A stretch of DNA of 64,000 nucleotides from Amborella trichopoda (Eukaryota; Streptophyta; Magnoliopsida; Amborellales; Amborellaceae), in the NCBI RefSeq assembly GCF_000471905.2, contig NW_006498549.1:1548656-1612655 (forward strand), read 5' to 3'. A program made the translations under genes and the position numbers. Below are positions 8,920 through 20,908 of this stretch, one piece after another. The notes under the pieces are model-generated. The model was not told the DNA's origin and searched no databases. It saw nothing but the letters and a program-made list of their open reading frames with translations. Position 1 is the stretch's first letter. Each line of letters opens with the position of its first letter.

Positions 8920-11692
8920 TAGCCACCCAACTCACTAATGTCACATGCGCAGGCCTCATGCTAACATGTGCTTACGAAAGCATGGGAAATGCCTCATACC
9001 TACTCTAAAAAAAGATTAAAAAAAAATTCACAACTCTAACAAAAAATTCAAAAATAGCAAGCAACATGGGGCAGCCGTTTCTAGTAGGTTAAGTTATGAT
9101 AGAATCGACCGATTACTAATAGAACCAACTGATTCTATTAGTCAGTCGGTCGGTTCAGGGGGGGACACAGACAAATCTCAATATTTTGGGGATCTAGATC
9201 ACTATCAACGATTCTTGGTCTAGATTGGGCGATCTCGATCCAAGTCACCGAATTCTCAAACCTTGGTATCAATGTTAGATGGTCTTTGCTTGATTTGTTT
9301 GATACAAGTATGATTGCTGAGAGGAAGAGGAGAGAAATGTCAGTTTTGTGTGAAGAGAGTGTTTACACACGAAAAATTTAGCAGAGCAGGTGTAACCTCC
9401 TCTTCATTTTCCCTTACAAACTCGTCGATTAGATGGTAGAGGATAAGGGTCCCGTCAATTTGTAACCCTAACAGGTGACTAGTCATTAGATTGTTCCCAT
9501 ATGGGTTTTGGAAAGGGATTTTCAATAAAAGATGGGAAATTTAGAAATTTTTTTGGAAATACATCAGAAATGAAACGAGAATAAGGAAAGGAAGATGCTC
9601 AGTCCCGACACTCAGAGTCGGTAGTTGGTTTAGAACCGTACTTGGTGTGTTGACTTTTTCTAGTCCTTCGTAGTCCAACGGGGAGGAGCACTCGACATCA
9701 AGGGGTTTAGGGCACGAGGATATCGGGATTAGGATTAAAGGATGTTAGGATCAGGGCTTGGGCTTAGGTTTTTCAGGATCCAGGGGTGGAGTGACGAGTG
9801 TGGGAAAGTTTTAGTTAGGGTTCAAAATCTCTGGCATGAGGTCCAAAATAAGAGGCCAAGGGCCATATTTATAAACAAAAATCCCTTTCCCTTCAACAAT
9901 GTCAAAATGTTGGATTTAATATGGGTCATCGGTTTGCAGTGCCAATGTCGGTATCGGCATTGGCAACATCATGACTTTAGTGCCATCTAATCATTACGGC
10001 AGGTGTAACACACTCGCACTCATTTGTGAAAACACTGTTCTGGTGAGTGGCCTGTAATTGGGGTCACTGAGTGGCATCGAGACCACCACTGATGCCACAT
10101 TCCTAGTGGTGTACAATGTTGATGGTTTGGACATGCCTTTCCCCGAGCGTTACTACTACATGCGTGGGCATTGCCAATGCTAGCCATAAATATTTTGTTT
10201 CCAATAATTGGTAATAAAATCATTATTTTCCATGTGTAGGAGGCTGTCTCTTTTAGGCATTGCCATCCCTGACGTTGAGTTGGCACTACCGACACCATCC
10301 TTAATTATTATTTTTTAAAACTATCTTGCCCTATTTAATGGTTTCACTATTGCACACATGTAGCGGTAGTCTTTACTCAGTGTTGCCACCCCCGGTGCTG
10401 GTGTTGGTACCATTGACATCGGGCCTAATCATTCATTTTTTAATGTTCAATTCTTGACGTTAGCGATACTAACACTGGTGTGGGTACCATCGACATTGTG
10501 TTCACGTGAGGATTCGGGCATTGTTTTTCAATAGGTTTTTAGGCCAGTGGCTTTGGCCAATGATTTTGGGGCACTATTGCTGACAATGTCGCTACCCCTA
10601 ACTTGGGTTTTGGTGGCTCTGATGCTAAGGAATGGCCCCTATGTTGTGGTGTTGGTCTTGAGGTGGGCATCGATGGTGCTAGCACTGGTGACTAAAATGT
10701 CATTTTTCAAACAAATTTCCCCTAGCCATAACTTTCAAACCAAATATCGTATTTTGACCATTCTTGCGCCATTGGAAAGCTTATGACCTCTACTTTAATT
10801 CAAAATTGATTTTGAGAGAAAAAAAAAAAATCAATTTTTATGGGTCTATTTGGCTTAGACTCCAATAGGTGGGGTTTGGAGTGGTTGTTGCTACCGGTGG
10901 CGATGCATTGGTCACTAGCAATGTCGGGTTCGTTGCTACCTCTGACTTGGACGTTGGCACCCCCCCAAATTTCACACTGTTCTGGACTTGCTCAATATTT
11001 TTGTCACTTTTTTTTGTCATTGCCGACGTTGGTACCACTAACTTCATCCTCCAAAGGCCCTGTCTTCTAGAGATCTTGAGCGTAGCTGGCAGTGACGCAG
11101 AAAATGGGACTCTTCTGGCCGACGGCGCTGGTCCCATATTGGATATTTGTGGGGACCAAACTGTTATTTTTTGTGAATAAATTTTTTTAGGCCATAACTT
11201 CCATATTGTGTTATTATATTCAAGTGATTCTTGAGCTGTTGGAGATCAATTCTACTTCAATTTGGGACTTGATCCGGACTTGAATGATGGATTTTTAGAG
11301 TGTCTACAAGGCTTAGAGTTTTACGTGTTTGTTCTCTGGGTTATGGGTGTCAGCGTTGCGTACTGTTTTCTGAGGTAGTTGGTGCTCCTAAGGTTTATGG
11401 CTTAAGGAAATGGTGGTGTTAGAAGTTTTCTACGGTCTCAGGGAATTCGGTTTCTTGGAATTTCCTCTCTTCGGGAGCACAAAGTTTATAGAGAGATCTA
11501 GGTTTGTAGGTTGGGTTGGAAGAGAGAAACAGAAATCTAAGTTTGTGGGTTAAAGAGAAAGGAGGAGAGAGGTAGGTTTGTGGTTAACATATAGAGCCTT
11601 TTCTTGTTTGGTGTGAGATAAAGAAGGGATTGGGTCGTATTTTGTGTTTGAAAATCTAGATTGGCTGGACAAAAGCGATCATCTGGTAAACC
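8920..11692. other. Unassigned intergenic or decayed repeat sequence
   Basis: No protein domain is recognisable. A small hairpin lies at about 9104-9160 (gaccgattactaatagaa and ttctattagtcagtcggt). From 9750 to 11150 the sequence keeps repeating loose variants of ttggcattgcc / gttggtaccactgac, giving long but meaningless frames on both strands. This looks like an old degenerate tandem repeat or retroelement interior. Nothing else is evident. Confidence 0.35.
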
Positions 11693-12125
11693 GATATGGA
11701 TTGACGAACGGCAAACTAGATTAGTGAATTGACTGGTTCGGGCTGATTTGCCCTTAGGAAAAATAAAAAAATGGGAAAAAGTTCTTGAAAATCTTATTTT
11801 TTAGGTTTTCTATATGGCATTATAATTTTTCATTATTTTACCGAAAATAGGTAAAGACTAAAAACATGTTCATACTTCAATATTTGATATGGATTGACGA
11901 ACAGCAATCTAGATTAGTGAATTGACTGGTTCGGGCTGATTTGCCCTTAGGGAAAATTAAAAAATGGCAAAAAGTTCTTAAAAATCTTATTTTTCAGGTT
12001 TTCTATATGGCATTATAATTTTTCATTATTTTACCGAAAATAAGTAAAGACTAAAAGCATGTTTCATGCTGGAATATTTGTTGATCATTACATTCATTTC
12101 ACAATCAAAATGAAAGTTAAAATGC
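11693..12125. repeat. 193-bp tandem duplication
   Basis: gatatggattgacgaac at 11693 recurs at 11886. The following blocks (agattagtgaattgactggt, gggctgatttgccctta, ggttttctatatggcat) are collinear in both, with a 193-bp period. The second unit continues into sequence shared with 8355-8545. Confidence 0.85.
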
Positions 12126-12568
12126 AATCAACTACAAGAAAATAGAAATATAAGAGTACAACTATCAAAAAAATTATATTGTCATCATGTATCATCTACA
12201 GATTTGAAAATTCAAGTTATTTCACGAAATGATACGTGTTTATTGAGCTCCTCGACTATGACAAGCATGCCACTCTACTCCAATGGAAAGAAACAATAAG
12301 CAAATCCAGTATGGATCATGCATGGATAATAGTTGGGAGTCGCCTCATAGGCAAATCATGCTCATTTAGCTAACCCAAATATTTGGCACTGCTCACTAAA
12401 TTCGGTGGCTATCAAAATGAAAAATCTTTTTATTCTAATGTTATTGTCATTAAATTAAATATAATAAATCATTTACAATAACAATACTAATTGTAGTTGC
12501 ATTAATTATAATTATGATAGTTATAATGTAATATCAAGATTTTATCCAAATAATAAGCTATTATGTTA
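12126..12568. other. AT-rich spacer
   Basis: This is about 440 bp of AT-rich sequence with no reading frame or repeat that I recognise. Its last nine bases (12560-12568, ATTATGTTA) are the target duplication of the MITE that follows. Confidence 0.5.
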
Positions 12569-12962
12569 AGATGTGGTCTGCATAAGGTTGCAACCTTAAA
12601 CAATCCAATTAAAGTGTACCTCTAAATTTTATCATAAATGTAATTTTGTTATAAAAAATTCATAGGATGGCTTGAGAATCTATTTTCATCTCTAATTATA
12701 AAATTTTAAACTCTAAAAATAATTCAAATTAAGTAGATCTATGAACACATGCAAATCTTGAAAATCGATTGTTTTGATAATGTGTTGCAAGATACACTAT
12801 TTCGTGGACTCGAAATATTTTTTCTTTTCATATTCATACATCTCGATATCGAGATGATCAATCGTAGGGTTTTCCAATATGCAAACAACCTTTTATGATG
12901 GATTTTTTAGGTGCATCTTTAATTCTACATTTTAAGATTGCAACCTTATATAAACTTTTTCC
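12569..12962 (+). mobile_element. MITE family M, copy 1 (394 bp, Mutator-like)
   Basis: Flanking direct repeats ATTATGTTA (12560-12568 and 12963-12971) are a perfect 9-bp target duplication. The ends are inverted: gtctgcataaggttgcaacc at the left pairs with the reverse of ggttgcaatctt...tataaac at the right, and the similarity extends ~45 bp (aattaaag then tgcacct). The interior has no reading frame. A 9-bp duplication with long terminal inverted repeats points to the Mutator superfamily. The same family occurs five more times in this window. Confidence 0.85.
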
Positions 12963-13240
12963 ATTATGTTACATAGCGACAATTATGTAAACTTTGTTGA
13001 TATTAATATGACTCATCAATGATATTTACAATTTTTGTAAATATTACAAAACATGATTAGCAAATTATTATCAAGAGAATGCAACCTCTCCATAGCAAAC
13101 TTACTATAAAAATACAACTTTTCAAAAAGCTAAAATTCAATAAAAAAATGGATCAATATAGATAGGATAAAATTAACGAAAAGCATTCTAAATACAATAC
13201 AATGCAAAATCCTTTAAAACGTTTAGCACCATATTATAAA

Positions 13241-13632
13241 GGGTGCAGTTTGTATAGAGCCTAGGATCTAAACAATCAAATTAGAGCCTACCATCAAATA
13301 GTGTCGAAAAATGTAATTTTAATACTGGAAATCTTTGTGATAGCCTTAAAGTATATTTTCATATTTATTGATAAATTTTAAAGCTTCAAAAATAGTGTAG
13401 ATCAACATATCTATGAAAACTTGAAAATCTTGAAAATTGACGGTCCAAAAATGTGTTACAAAATACACAATTTTCAAAACTTGAAATCTATTTATTTCTT
13501 ATGTCCATGCATCTTGATGTCGAGATGATCAATTTGAGGATATTTAAGCATCAAAACAATTTCTTCAAGTTAAAATTTTGAGGTAGGCTCTAATTTGATT
13601 GTTTAGAGCCTCTGCTCTATATAAACTTTTCC
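13241..13632 (+). mobile_element. MITE family M, copy 2 (392 bp)
   Basis: Direct repeats ATATTATAAA flank it (13231-13240 and 13633-13642). Inverted ends: gtttgtatagagcc with aaacaatcaaattagagcct at the left pairs with aggctctaatttgattgttt and ctctatataaac at the right. These inner TIR parts are almost perfect. Its interior (gatctatgaaaacttgaaaa-like, catcttgatgtcgagatgatc) matches copy 1 at low identity. It lies 278 bp from copy 1 in the same orientation. Confidence 0.85.
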
Positions 13633-13642
13633 ATATTATAAA

Positions 13643-15614
13643 ATATTGATTTTTAAAAAAAACCCAGCTTTTTGTTAAATAAGGAATATATATACCTGTT
13701 GCTAACACAATTCGAACCTTTATAGATCAATATCTCCCAGGAAATCATTAAAAAACCCTGAAATCGAAAGCAATTTTATTAAAATTTATTATTGGATGCC
13801 ATCTCCACCATTGTCCCCCGTTATTTTTACCAGATCTCTTCAACACTATAGTTCAATCCATCAGATTAATATGTGAATCTCATAGAGGGTCGTATCACAG
13901 TAATTTAGAACCAAATTTCATCAATTTTCGTCAAAAAGTAGAAGGAAATTGATTTTTTGTTGGATTTGCCAATGAGTGAAAAAAACATCTTATTTTTTTT
14001 CCAAAAAAATCAATATTTTGGGTCAAAATCTCAATTCACAGGACAAATCTCAATTTGTTCTGTCTAAATGAATTAATGTTGTGGCTTAATATAGCGTAAA
14101 GCTCAATTATTTTGGGCTTAAAACAATAAAAAGCAACAAAATTTTATAGCATAAAGCTATAAATGCAGAAGAAAAAAAAGCATACGATAATATAGTGTGG
14201 GAACCAGGTTGACATAAACGAGCGATTTCAAAGGAATCAGTCTAATTTCAATTCTAACAAGGAGCCATGTCAGCCTTGATTAATTCGAGATCGGAAATTT
14301 CCTAATCGTCGGGTGTCTGGTCCCTGATTTTATATGTATAAATGATAGTGGATAATGAATTCTATTTTATTTTTTTTTACTTTTAAGAGTTAGGTAATAA
14401 AAAGAAAAAGAACAAAAAAAAGTAAGTCAGTGGGGATCTTGGCCCATACCTTTTGGTGAGAATGAAGTCAACAACTTCATCAAAAGGCTCGTTGGAGAGT
14501 TAGGTATTAATACCCAAATATATATGTGAGTTAGGTATTACATATATGTTTGGAATATATGTTTTAAGGAAAAGGTTTGTACAAGTGTGCAACCTTACTT
14601 GTAGAAGTTTGATTGCAGTCATTCACACCGTCAATTTTATATAAGACTGTGTAGATTTGGAATTGTCTTAAGGAAAATTATTTCATGCGGGCTGGATTGC
14701 ATTTCTACACTATGTGGTCTAGCCGTATAAAGTATCCATCTTAAAGATGGATGCAAATAGGTGGTCCATCTAAAAGCAAGTGCAACTAATGATCCAAATG
14801 TTTTTTTAACATAATTGTTATTTTTAGTTTTCAAAATATTTTTTTTTTCATATTTATAATCTCCATGTTAAAGAGTCTATATTCTCTAAATATTAAGATC
14901 AAATTATATTTAAAAAATATATTTATTATCAAGCCTGCATTTCTACACTATGGGGTTGAACGCAGATAAACCATGTCCTTGTCTTGAATGATGTGCTACT
15001 TTCTTATATCGTTTTCTTCTTCTTCATTTTTTTGAAATGTTACTACTTTTTGACATGGTTAGTTAAAATTTTTAAATGTATTTTCAGACAATGTCTCAAA
15101 AATTGGAATTGGTCTCTAACTAGCCAAGGTTTGATTCTGCTTTGTGCTGTCCAAGCGGGGCATTTCATTAGATGGATCAAAGAATCGGCCAACTCTATGT
15201 GGAACTGTCTAATTCCCCGTTCAGACTGGGAATAATAACGGTTCCACCAATTACCCTATTCCGATTTGTATTGGTGTTTTTTCAAATATTATTTAAAATA
15301 AATCAATTAAAAAAGTAAAAAAACGAGGAGGATTGTGGTGACTCTGGACTTCCTCAAACTGGAATAGCTTGGCTCCTGACTCCGAACTCTGCAAATTTTA
15401 AATTACTTCTTTCAAATTTGCTTTTTTTTTTAAAAGCCAAGCCCATTTAAATTTCTTTTTAAAATAACAGACCCGGGTGGGCTTTGTTCGAAAAACCTGT
15501 TGGCTGGCCTCCTTGCGCCATGATTTTACTTACTATGCAAGAAATTAAGACAAGTTGGCTTTTTTATGTACCAATGCATCTTACCTTCTTTCCACTGATC
15601 CCGAGTCCTTCTAG
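13643..15614. other. AT-rich non-coding sequence upstream of carboxypeptidase exons
   Basis: No domain is recognisable. The frames at 14637-14834 and 14984-15235 are short and hydrophobic by composition only. The phrase gcatttctacactatg appears twice (14697, 14936), suggesting a small repeat. The first exons expected for a serine carboxypeptidase-like gene (signal peptide and the GGPGC oxyanion segment) were looked for here and not found. Confidence 0.4.
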
Positions 15615-16145
15615 TTTCAAGCCTGCTGTCACTTTAAGGTGGAGGAGAATAATGGAATTTTGCCGGTTCTTCAGCTCAACCCTTATTCTTGGACCAAGGT
15701 ATGTTTGTTTTTTTTTGTTTTTGATAATTTCTTTTTTCAATCTCACATCTCATGCTACTTTGACATGTGGGTTTTTTCCATGTCTGTGTGTCAACACCAA
15801 TTGAGCTTCGACATGTATCAAGCACCGAGTACATGTCATATTAGAAAAGTAAAAAATTTATGAAAATACTTATGAGAGATGAATTACTTTAAGATTTTAC
15901 CCATTTATAACTATTCCAATTCAGGTGTGTTTTAATCTGCGTATTTTAAAACTTAGATAAAGTGTTAAATTGTTCATCTCTCAAAAGTTATTTGATAAAT
16001 TTCCTTTTGAAAGACAAGGCCAAACTATAGCCCCAAACTTGAGAGCCTTTAGAGTGAGGTAGTAATGTCTCCTACTTTTAAAGCTCATGCATTTGTATAC
16101 AAAATTGGAAGCAATGTTTTAAAAAACAGATCGGGAGGTTGGATC

Positions 16146-18495
16146 TGAAAGAAAGACCAATGTGATCTTTTACAGGGGAATAATACTTTTGTTTATTTAT
16201 TTATTTTTTTCCCATTTGTTTTGGCAAAAGATCACTTACAAGTGGTCTTATTATAATAACATATATTTCAAAATAAAATAAACAAAACAATAAAATGAAG
16301 ATCTTGAAACTTGATTCCATTGAAATAACTATTTATTATGCTTGAGAATATAAAGATGAAATTGCAACAAATAAATAAAGAGAGTGCCAGATATTACTTC
16401 AATCGGGATCAACGATCTAGCTTCAATCTCAACCGGGAAAGCAAGTTTAGGCCAAACTTTTCTATGAAACCTTAGAACTCCCTATTAATCACCAAGCTTT
16501 GAACCTAGGTCCAAACTCCCAAAGACCTAGATTAGGATATTCTCTACTACCCAACCCTTAAGTTTAATCAAGATGAAAGAGAGCGTTATGAGGTAGCCTA
16601 GAGTTGGGGCGTGCCCCTCTAGAGATGGACTAGGAGAGAGAAATCTAAAGAGAGGGAGAGGAGAGAGAGTGGGGCATGCCCCTTAGAGAGGGAAGAGAGA
16701 GAGATATGAGAGAGAAGAGAGATGTATAGAGAATAGAGGAGGGGAGGTCATCTATTCATAGAACAAATTTAGGTTTAGGGTTTTTTAGGATTTCCCATAG
16801 TTTACCTCTTTAGTGAGATTGAATGTGAACCGTTGATCAATGGTGACTTGTGGGGTGAGAGATCTGAGTCCTTCATTCCATAAATGGGGTATCAACATCA
16901 TGGAAGGTGCATGAACCCCTATCCCCCTTTCTGCATGAACCCTTATCCCCATTTCTTAAACCGTTTTCCATCAATAGAAATTATCTAATCAAAATATTGA
17001 GCATTCCAAAAAATAACGCAAGTCTTCTCATACTTTCACAAAATCTTTCAAAATTATATCAAGTCAATATTTGGTCAAATATATTTCCAAGTCATATGTT
17101 TCATTTGACCACATGTTATAATTGACCACTACCAAAAATAAAAGAGTACTCAAAGAATGTGGGGCGTGCTACCCATGAGGGGGTCTCATGGGCCCCACCT
17201 CCTAGACCATGGAGGGCCTATGTGCACAATAGCCCCCATGAAATTNNNNNNNNNNNNNNNNNNNNNNNNNNNNNNNNNNNNNNNNNNNNNNNNNNNNNNN
17301 NNNNNNNNNNNNNNNNNNNNNNNNNNNNNNNNNNNNNNNNNNNNNNNNNNNNNNNNNNNNNNNNNNNNNNNNNNNNNNNNNNNNNNNNNNNNNNNNNNNN
17401 NNNNNNNNNNNNNNNNNNNNNNNNNNNNNNNNNNNNNNNNNNNNNNNNNNNNNNNNNNNNNNNNNNNNNNNNNNNNNNNNNNNNNNNNNNNNNNNNNNNN
17501 NNNNNNNNNNNNNNNNNNNNNNNNNNNNNNNNNNNNNNNNNNNNNNNNNNNNNNNNNNNNNNNNNNNNNNNNNNNNNNNNNNNNNNNNNNNNNNNNNNNN
17601 NNNNNNNNNNNNNNNNNNNNNNNNNNNNNNNNNNNNNNNNNNNNNNNNNNNNNNNNNNNNNNNNNNNNNNNNNNNNNNNNNNNNNNNNNNNNNNNNNNNN
17701 NNNNNNNNNNNNNNNNNNNNNNNNNNNNNNNNNNNNNNNNNNNNNNNNNNNNNNNNNNNNNNNNNNNNNNNNNNNNNNNNNNNNNNNNNNNNNNNNNNNN
17801 NNNNNNNNNNNNNNNNNNNNNNNNNNNNNNNNNNNNNNNNNNNNNNNNNNNNNNNNNNNNNNNNNNNNNNNNNNNNNNNNNNNNNNNNNNNNNNNNNNNN
17901 NNNNNCCCACCAAGTGCTTCCCATGACCCATAGTCCAACCAGTGGCTCATTAGTGGGTCACCAAAGTCTAGCCGATGAGCCAAGGGTTCGCAATCCCAGT
18001 CTGTGGATTTCAGGTTCTCCCTTAGAAACGAGTCAAGGTCACCTAGACCTAATGCGACCACAACTCCTATGGTGCACAGGGGTATCTCTCGCACATGCAT
18101 ACGTTTCACCCTGAAAAGTGAGTTGCTTTCCTGAAACGGTCTATCAATATGTATGATGTGTGATGGTACATGGATGAAGCTTTGTCCCCCATCTCTATAA
18201 GTCACCATCACACACAAGGGTCATATAGTCCCTCGGTTTACTCATCCGGGCATACTCCGACCTTATCAAGGGATGACTCATTAAAACCCTTATCGGTTTA
18301 TACTCTATGTCCAGATAACATGGGTTTTTCCCAACCGACTGACCTAGACCATCAAGTATAGTTCGGTATCTGCAAACATAGTTTGTATAGTATAGTCCAT
18401 GTGAGACCACACTCCCACTGCGTTCATGTTCCACTGTATCAAATGTTTTTATTATAATCACTTATAAGACCTTTAATGGCCACATAAACCCAACA
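16146..18495 (-). mobile_element. Solo LTR of copia family C (2.35 kb incl. gap)
   Basis: On the minus strand it starts TGTTGGGTTTATG and ends CTTTCTTTCA, the same ends as the LTRs at 44474-46418 and 50042-52051. It is flanked by a perfect 5-bp target duplication, GGATC (16141-16145 and 18496-18500). No internal retrotransposon sequence, primer site or purine tract adjoins either end, so it is a solo LTR left by recombination between two LTRs. It lies in the carboxypeptidase intron. Bases 17246-17905 are N, so the true length is uncertain; frames called across the gap are meaningless. Confidence 0.92.
17246..17905. other. Assembly gap (660 N)
   Basis: This run of N falls within the solo LTR. 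The sister LTRs at 44474 and 50042 suggest that AT-rich LTR sequence is missing here. The gap length may be only an estimate. Confidence 0.99.
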
Positions 18496-19034
18496 GGATC
18501 GGTATCTACTGGACCAATCCCTATTATGGATCCTAACTAGTTTGGACCAATTCTTCATGGTGAGAATCAGTCCCCAAAAAACAAAAACAAAAATTGTAGA
18601 TTTGAGAAGTTTATAATTTAACATTTTGAAAAATAATAAAAAATAAATAGGTGGAAATCGGGTGATTCGGCTGATTCAAATCTCCTAATTATAACATATT
18701 CGCCTCATTCTCTGACAAAATTAGGTAAGCCTATCGGAATCGAACTCATTCATGATTCCTACTATGAAGTAGGCTGGTACCCATTAATTCTCGATCTGGA
18801 TCGCTTATTCCTGATCCGTCTAATAGAAAACATTATTATATATGTATAAAATGAGGCTGAACCTTAGCACACAATGTTTGACCTCGAGACCCATCATTCG
18901 AATTACAGTAAGGAGCTACCACTACAAAGGTGAGTGGGAAGTATAATATGCACATTCTATCATACAACTATACTATTATTTAATCTAAAATGATTTTATG
19001 TACCGTCACGCAAATTTTTGGGAGAAAAACTTAA

Positions 19035-19339
19035 GGGTGTGGTTTTGATAAGATTGAGATCCTAAAGAATCAAATTAAGCGTACCTCACAATTGTATCGA
19101 AAGATCATTTTTCCAGCAAAAATCTTTACGATGTGCCTGAAAATATATTTTTATCACTAATTATTAAATATTGTAGAATGAACAGATCTATAAAGACTTG
19201 AAAATATTAAAAATTGATCGTCCAAATAATATATTACAAGATACATGGTTTCTTGATTTAAAATCCATTTTTTTCTACATCAACCAATTTTTTTAAAGTT
19301 CGCTTTACTTTGATTGGCTCAACCTTATATAAACTTTTT
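19035..19339 (+). mobile_element. MITE family M, copy 3 (about 305 bp)
   Basis: It starts GGGTGTGGTTTTGATAAG and ends ccttatataaacttttt. The left part caaattaagcgtacct pairs with the right part gttcgctttactttgattgg in inverted order. It is about 90 bp shorter than other copies, so it has an internal deletion. No clean target duplication remains. It sits directly upstream of the SCPL exon at 19382. Confidence 0.7.
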
Positions 19340-19511
19340 ACAAAAATATGTTGGAGACAACGAACACTGATTCATCTTCAGGTTGCTAACGTAATATATG
19401 TGGATTCACCAATTGGGACTGGGTTTTCATATTCCAAATCTCCATATATTTTTTACCAATGTAAGTAAACTCTACAGTCAACATTTATAACTACTTTTCC
19501 TCACTGCATTA

Positions 19512-19928
19512 AGAAAAAGTTTATATATGGATGCTACCTTATAATGTAGAACTATGGATGCCCCTCAAAAATCCATATGAAAAGGTAGTTTAAATCTATA
19601 CGAAAAGGTAGTTTAATGTTGAGAAACCCTTTGATTGATCATCTCGACATCCAGATATATGACTATGAAAAATAAAAAGTTTTTAAGTCTCAGAAATAAT
19701 GCATTTTACATCATATTTTCTACACCGTCCATTTTCAAGATTTTCATATGTTTATAGATCTACTTGATTTTAACCATTTTTGAAATTTAAAATTTTATAA
19801 TTAGATATAAAAATAGATTTTGAGATAATCCTAAGAACATTTTACCTCAAAATTATATACCATGATAAAATTTGAAGGTGCACCTTATTTCTAAACGTAT
19901 GGATGTATCCGTATGCAAACTGCACCCC
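19512..19928 (-). mobile_element. MITE family M, copy 4 (417 bp, reversed)
   Basis: A perfect 9-bp target duplication, ACTGCATTA, flanks it (19503-19511 and 19929-19937). The orientation is opposite to the other copies: it starts agaaaaagtttatatatgg and ends gtatgcaaactgcacccc. The interior carries the family's gatcatctcgacatccagat and gtttatagatctacttgatt blocks. A small internal duplication (gaaaaggtagttta twice, ~19578 and ~19602) is unique to this copy. It lies in the SCPL intron just before the catalytic-serine exon. Confidence 0.9.
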
Positions 19929-20388
19929 ACTGCATTATGATGACTGATAATATACAGTTTTCTCATGTGTACAGCAGTGGTTCAGTGAATACCCAGAATT
20001 CTTGTCTAACCCACTTTACATTGCAGGGGATTCCTACTCAGGAATAACAGTCCCAGTCTTAACTTGTGAAATAGCCAATGGTACCCCCACATTACTCTCT
20101 CTCTCTCTAAGTTGTTTTTTAAAGCAGAAATGATGAGTCATGCTTATTTTCTTTGAATGAAGCAGACATTGATTCCGGCTATCAACCTGTTTTCAATCGC
20201 AAGGTTTGCAATCTCAAATGAGTAAATGATTTGTGATGAAAATGTTGTATTCTGATGATATCAGATGGTTTTTAATTTGTTAGTTATGGTTTTCAGGGTT
20301 ACTTTGGTGGGCAATCCAGTCATAGATGTTGAGTTTGATTCCCAGTTAGTTCCATTTGCTGGGCCTCATATCAGATGAATTGTTTGAG

Positions 20389-20908
20389 GTATTGGGGATT
20401 TTTTCATTGCTTATTCTTATTTCAAGTTAAGCAGGTTTCGCTGGCTGGTAATGTTGATTTGCTTTACCATGCATTTAAAGGAGATGCTTTACATGGGGTG
20501 CCGCATGTTTTAAGCTTTCTGATTTGAATGGACGTCTAAAATGACTTCAATCACAATGCCATAAGATAGCTTTCGAGTGTCAGATGTTATCCAATGGTTG
20601 ATAGGGTATTTTATTTTTATTTTTTAATCTTACAAATAATTTTGTATGAAATTTGGGGTGTGAACAAATCTAACAGGGGGTGCCACATATCATAAAAATA
20701 AAGAAAAATCGTTATATTTATCGTTATTATGGAAGTACCTCAAAGTTTCCATTATTACTCATATATTCGTTTTTTCAACTTCCCAACAATTTTTTTTAAA
20801 AAAGATGGAACTGTCCATTTTCAGTTTTGCAAAAACCAAAATCTTTAAAAATTTCGGTTTTAAAAAAGCGAAAATTAAAAATTTTTTATTTTTGAAAATT
20901 TGAATATC
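20389..20908. other. Non-coding sequence after SCPL remnant
   Basis: I see no further carboxypeptidase exons, although the family would continue for several. The stretch 20640-20900 is A/T-rich with repeated aaattttt / aaaaaatt runs that generate a shadow frame on the minus strand. Nothing else is recognised. Confidence 0.45.

Larger units (their letters stand above)
16112..18832 (+). mobile_element. Possible non-autonomous hAT-like element split by the solo LTR
   Basis: Just left of the solo LTR, caatgttttaaaaaacagat begins like the hAT ends seen at 53472 and 39360. Right of the LTR, near 18810-18832, the reverse complement reads aatgttttctattagacgga, matching 8 terminal bases and then AC-GATC-GGA at the same spacing. 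The interior is rich in gatcc/gatcgg, typical of subterminal repeats. No matching 8-bp target duplication was found, so this is tentative. It would lie inside the carboxypeptidase intron and be the target into which the LTR jumped. Confidence 0.35.
15615..20388 (+). pseudogene. Serine carboxypeptidase-like (SCPL) gene remnant, multi-exon
   Basis: Five exon pieces keep the family order. 15615-15698 ends LPVLQLNPYSWTK before gtatgt. 19382-19460 reads VANVIYVDSPIGTGFSYS in phase 0. 19975-20080 has WFSEYPEFLSNP then IAGDSYSG, which includes the catalytic serine motif. 20166-20203 reads DIDSGYQPVFNRK. 20297-20388 reads VGNPVIDVEFD then LISDELFE. GT..AG borders fit at each. Family members are secreted or vacuolar peptidases or acyltransferases of the alpha/beta-hydrolase fold. 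It is broken: the last exon has a +1 insertion after GGTTAC and another frameshift after ttgctgg, an exon between the second and third is missing, and the signal peptide, GGPGC region, Asp and His parts are absent. The 3.7-kb first intron holds a solo LTR and a MITE; another MITE lies in the next intron. Confidence 0.85.

Noticed and set aside
10547..11180. Overlapping 76-103 codon frames on both strands
   Set aside because: They arise from loosely repeated ggttggcattgcc-type sequence and carry no domain.
17157..18217. Long reading frames of 237-343 codons on both strands
   Set aside because: They are open only because 660 of the bases are N.
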